NCBI GenBank assembly: GCA_030622395.1
Contig: JAUXGF010000110.1
Span: forward strand, 1 to 8,095
Reading direction: 5' to 3'
DNA from: Calditrichaceae bacterium
GTDB taxonomy: Bacteria; Calditrichota; Calditrichia; Calditrichales; Calditrichaceae
Length of the DNA stretch: 8,095 nucleotides
How positions within the stretch are numbered: the stretch's first letter is position 1; every line of letters begins with the position of its first letter. Below, piece by piece: positions 4,898 through 8,095 of the stretch. Made by a program: the position numbers and the translations under genes. Below the pieces are notes generated by a model. That model worked only from the letters and a program-made list of their open reading frames with translations, was not told the DNA's origin and ran no database searches.

Positions 4898-7800
4898 TAT
4901 TCCTCGATGCATCGGGACAAATATTTTTGGTTAGTTTTTAAAGGTAAATGAATGGTAAACACGCTGCCCTTGCCCTGTTCGCTTTCGACCGTTAACCTGC
5001 CGCCGTGTTTTTGAATTATAGAATAAGAAATTGTCAGCCCCAAACCCGTGCCTTTATTTACATCCTTAGTAGTAAAAAAAGGATCAAAAATCTTAGAGAT
5101 AACTTTTGTTGATATACCTGTTCCCGTATCCTGCACTTTAATAATTAAATTATTATCGCTGATCATTGTCTTAATAAATATCTTACCGCTTCCTTTAAGC
5201 GCTTGTATGGCGTTCGATATTAAATTGATAAAAACCTGGTTTAATTGCCCTGGATTGCAAAAAATTAAAGGATCGGCGTCAAATTGCGTTATCACTTCAA
5301 TTTGATCGGAAAGCTGCGGTTTCAGGATTTTAAGGCTGCTTTCGACGCCGGCGGCTAAATGAGCTTCTTTCCATTCCGCCTGATCCAGCCTTGAAAAGTT
5401 TTTAAGATTGAGCACCAATTCCTTAACGCTGCGGCTGCCGTCGATGTTATCGCTAATGATTGATTTCAACTCATTGATAATATTTTCAAAATCCGTATGA
5501 CTTTTATTTTTTTTATCAAAATTCAAATCAGCCCACAGGCTTTCCAAATTCTCAATATATTCTTTCAGCGCCTGGGTGTTGGCATAAATAAAACTAATGG
5601 GATTATTTAATTCATGAGAAATTCCGGCGACTAACTGTCCCAGCGAAGCCATTTTCTCCGAGTGTATAAGCTGTGCTTCTTTTTGCTGCAGCTCCTTAAA
5701 TAAACGGGTCAATTCTAAATTTTTTTGATCTAATTGTTTATTGGTTTGTTCTAACTGTTTTAAATATTTCTCCCGAATTTGAGCAGCCGTCAATTTCTTA
5801 ATCAATTTAGCGCTTTCTTCTATATAATTATTATTTTCAATGGCGATTGCGGTTTGATTGGCAATGGTTAAAATAAGCTGCAAATCTTCTTGATTTAAAT
5901 GTGATGCGCTGTTATCCATATCAACGCCGATTAAACCGAAAATTGTTTTATCCCTTTTTATGGGTAATAAAATATTTACTGAAAGCGCTTCAAACAGATC
6001 ATTAAATTCAGGAGTTGAAGTACGATTGATTATCTTTTCCTGAAAAATTTTATAGGTTTGACTTTTACTCAATTGATAATTTTTTAACGATTGGTTTTGA
6101 GGCACGGCGGAGATTTGATTTACTATTCTTTTATTTGATTGGATTAACAATAAATTTGCTTGTTTAATTTCTTCATGTTTAGAGATTGTTTTTAGCAGAC
6201 TTTGATAAAGCTCTTCATTATTATGAATATTTATCATTTGACCGCTAAGGGATTGTAAAATAGCGCGGAAGCGGGTGCGTCGTTTTTGCAGATTTCTCCA
6301 ATGTTCAGAATAACTGACGGCGACGATTATGCCAAATATTGACACGCTGTTCAAAGCAATCAAAATAATATTCATATCGGATTTTCTAAACAGGATAATA
6401 AGCGCTAATGCAACAACAAACCAAATTGATAATTGAGTAGTAACCCCGCCTGCCGACCATTGATAGCGCTTGCCGCCATATTGAATATATCCGTAAACTA
6501 AAATCAGCAGCAGCATAATCAAAACCAAATTTCCCCAAAAAACGGGACGGCTGGCTTGAAAACGCAATGTATTTAATGCAAAATAAAGTTCACTGGTTAA
6601 AATCCCGTATTCACTTATTTCATAAATATTTCCAGGCGTCAGGTTTGATTCCTTAACTTCTTTACCTGAAGGGAAAACAATCTCCGCATCAATCGACTTG
6701 TAATTACCTGCTCCAAAATGAACCACCGGATCCACAGAAGACAGATAACCACAATTAGCGCCGACCTCACGGTAACCGATTAAGATGCGGTTTGTATCCT
6801 CCCCTGCATAAAAATAAACCTTACTACCAAGCGCGTCACGATTAGAGCGAACGCCGGTTAAGCGCAGTTTAATAAAATTTTGTTTATTGGTTGGATTCAA
6901 ATAAACCTCGCTCAAAGCATCTCTATTAGAGACCAAAATATCCAAATCGCCATCCTGATCAAAATCTGCCGCGGCAGAACCGGTACTGCGGGCGTCTCTT
7001 CCATCTGTATCATAATTTTTTTTGAAGCCGCCTCTGCCATCGTTTAAGTACAATCTATTACTACCATGGATAGTGATAAAACAATCCACCCAGCCGTCTT
7101 GATTAAAATCTTGCAGTAAAAAGCCATAAATATTCTTACCTATCTCATAAAAAGGATGATTGGTTATTTCTTTAAATTTCAACTGACCGTCGGCAGATTC
7201 ATTTTTATAGAAAAAAACATAACCGTTTTTTGTGGCGACTAACAAATCAAGATCGCCGTCATTATCAATATCGGCGCGGGCGGCGCTGTTGGATACATAT
7301 TTTTGTTTTAAGGTTGGTAAATCTAATTTTACTAAATCAAACAGGGCTTCGCCGTTATTAATTAAAAAATAATCTTCAGCGGCCCAGTTGGCTACGTATA
7401 TATCAATATCGCCGTCCAAATCAAAATCACCGGCGCAGCTTCCCTGACTTTTTGCAGTGTCTAAAAAACTTTCAGTCCATATTGTTTCTTTAAAGAAACC
7501 GTTCCGTTTATTTATTAATAAACGATTGCTGTAATGTTCGTCGGTAATATACAAATCGAGATACCCGTCATTATCGGCGTCTAACCATAGTCCTTGATTA
7601 GCGTCGATAATTCCTTGAATTTCCATGTTGGCGGTAACGTCTTCAAAAACGACCTTTTCAAGATTCCGAAACAATTTGGATGTTTTACCCCAGCCCGCCA
7701 AAAAAATATCGACTTTCCCGTCATTGTCATAATCAGCGGCATTCGCCCCTACTTCAAGATTTGTTTCACCGTGCGACATTAAATATCCGGCTACTCCGGA

Positions 7801-8067
7801 GTAAACAGTCCTGTCAATAAAAGGAATAATTCCACCGTTGTTAATCAATAAGCGGTTTAGATTACGGAAACAAACCAAATAAATATCCGGATAACCGTCC
7901 TGATTAAAATCGCGGAAGGCGACTCCGTAAGCGTCATCAATATCGGGGATCAATCCCGAAATGAGATTTGACCGCAACATTTTAAAAGCATGGCTGGAAT
8001 CCGGTTGAGCGTTGGCAGGTTGGAATAGTGCAATTACTGTTATTGTGATTAATATAATTTTTTTCAT
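4897..8067 (-). CDS. Sensor histidine kinase with exported FG-GAP propeller and ASPIC/UnbV domain
   Basis: Encodes 1056 aa. Residues 1-20 are a signal peptide (cut after ANA). Seven DxDxDGxxD-type calcium loops start at Asp53, 112, 163, 214, 266, 320 and 368, spaced 48-59 residues, which makes one complete integrin-like seven-bladed propeller. An ASPIC/UnbV domain follows (about 396-487), with LRLTG, the DALGSKV turn, YREVGANCGYLSS and VHFGAG. Three hydrophobic helices (about 510-530, 546-560 and 566-586) put the rest in the cytoplasm. A GAF-like domain (about 612-745) and coiled coil (750-805) precede HisKA with His818 in SHELNNP. The HATPase has an N box (NLISNAIQAL, 948-957), DTGTGI (980-985), FDPFFTTK (994-1001) and GTGLGL (1006-1011). 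All catalytic boxes are intact, so it should autophosphorylate and pass phosphate to the adjacent sigma54 activator. The ligand is unknown. The nearest G-rich site is 18 bases before the ATG, too far for a normal Shine-Dalgarno. The last six codons come from a repeat. Confidence 0.95.
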   Translation of the reverse strand: MKKIILITITVIALFQPANAQPDSSHAFKMLRSNLISGLIPDIDDAYGVAFRDFNQDGYPDIYLVCFRNLNRLLINNGGIIPFIDRTVYSGVAGYLMSHGETNLEVGANAADYDNDGKVDIFLAGWGKTSKLFRNLEKVVFEDVTANMEIQGIIDANQGLWLDADNDGYLDLYITDEHYSNRLLINKRNGFFKETIWTESFLDTAKSQGSCAGDFDLDGDIDIYVANWAAEDYFLINNGEALFDLVKLDLPTLKQKYVSNSAARADIDNDGDLDLLVATKNGYVFFYKNESADGQLKFKEITNHPFYEIGKNIYGFLLQDFNQDGWVDCFITIHGSNRLYLNDGRGGFKKNYDTDGRDARSTGSAAADFDQDGDLDILVSNRDALSEVYLNPTNKQNFIKLRLTGVRSNRDALGSKVYFYAGEDTNRILIGYREVGANCGYLSSVDPVVHFGAGNYKSIDAEIVFPSGKEVKESNLTPGNIYEISEYGILTSELYFALNTLRFQASRPVFWGNLVLIMLLLILVYGYIQYGGKRYQWSAGGVTTQLSIWFVVALALIILFRKSDMNIILIALNSVSIFGIIVAVSYSEHWRNLQKRRTRFRAILQSLSGQMINIHNNEELYQSLLKTISKHEEIKQANLLLIQSNKRIVNQISAVPQNQSLKNYQLSKSQTYKIFQEKIINRTSTPEFNDLFEALSVNILLPIKRDKTIFGLIGVDMDNSASHLNQEDLQLILTIANQTAIAIENNNYIEESAKLIKKLTAAQIREKYLKQLEQTNKQLDQKNLELTRLFKELQQKEAQLIHSEKMASLGQLVAGISHELNNPISFIYANTQALKEYIENLESLWADLNFDKKNKSHTDFENIINELKSIISDNIDGSRSVKELVLNLKNFSRLDQAEWKEAHLAAGVESSLKILKPQLSDQIEVITQFDADPLIFCNPGQLNQVFINLISNAIQALKGSGKIFIKTMISDNNLIIKVQDTGTGISTKVISKIFDPFFTTKDVNKGTGLGLTISYSIIQKHGGRLTVESEQGKGSVFTIHLPLKTNQKYLSRCIEE
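4903..4916. repeat. Short palindrome forming the kinase 3' end
   Basis: CGATGCATCG (4905-4914) is a perfect palindrome. One outward position mismatches (T4904/G4915) and C4903/G4916 pair again, giving a slightly degraded TCCCGATGCATCGGGA-like unit. It lies inside the kinase frame and encodes part of its last residues, SRCIEE, just before the TAG stop. Confidence 0.6.
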
Positions 8068-8095
8068 GTTATTTTTATAAGAGAACTCACCCCCT

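Noticed and set aside
8086..8095. AGGGGGTGAG at the right edge as the kinase ribosome binding site
   Set aside because: It is 18 bases from the ATG, and no in-frame start nearer to it preserves the signal peptide better. It may belong to the leader, but the window ends there.

Overview
Organism: an AT-rich bacterial chromosome fragment, most likely from the FCB group (a Calditrichota, Ignavibacteriota or Marinimicrobia-like lineage). This rests on gene content, not on any marker gene. The content is a seven-repeat FG-GAP/VCBS propeller with an ASPIC/UnbV domain, a PorV/FadL-like outer-membrane protein, a Tyr- and Ser/Arg-rich lipoprotein of a kind common in that group, and several small palindromic repeats in the spacers. 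All six recognisable genes lie on the minus strand, so the window reads right to left.

Right half (about 3277-8067): a two-component pair. The sensor kinase has an exported seven-bladed propeller and an ASPIC/UnbV domain, then three membrane helices, a GAF-like domain, a coiled coil and a HisKA/HATPase core. A 171-base spacer filled with nested short palindromes separates it from an NtrC-family sigma54-dependent response regulator (receiver, AAA+ and Fis-type HTH). The last six codons of the kinase are written by a palindromic repeat.

Middle (about 2007-3254): a VapBC-type toxin-antitoxin module. It has its own TTGACA/TAAATT promoter and a perfect 8+8 palindrome directly after the -10. The AbrB/MazE-fold antitoxin overlaps a PIN-domain toxin that starts at TTG and carries an embedded four-cysteine zinc ribbon. 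A small HAD-fold protein of the 'soluble P-type ATPase' type follows 19 bases downstream and probably shares the transcript.

Left part (1-2006): a 457-base spacer, then a lipoprotein gene and the start of an outer-membrane beta-barrel gene, 21 bases apart and probably one operon. The spacer holds a weak terminator candidate, a MITE-like inverted-repeat element between 7-base direct repeats, a 29-base dyad, and a near-consensus sigma54 -24/-12 promoter 37 bases before the lipoprotein start codon. The dyad is centred about 118 bases upstream of the predicted transcription start, the usual distance for an NtrC-family enhancer.

Working model (inference): the propeller sensor reads an extracytoplasmic signal, phosphorylates the sigma54 activator, and the activator switches on the lipoprotein/outer-membrane operon in this same window. 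The toxin-antitoxin module sits between the regulator and its candidate target.
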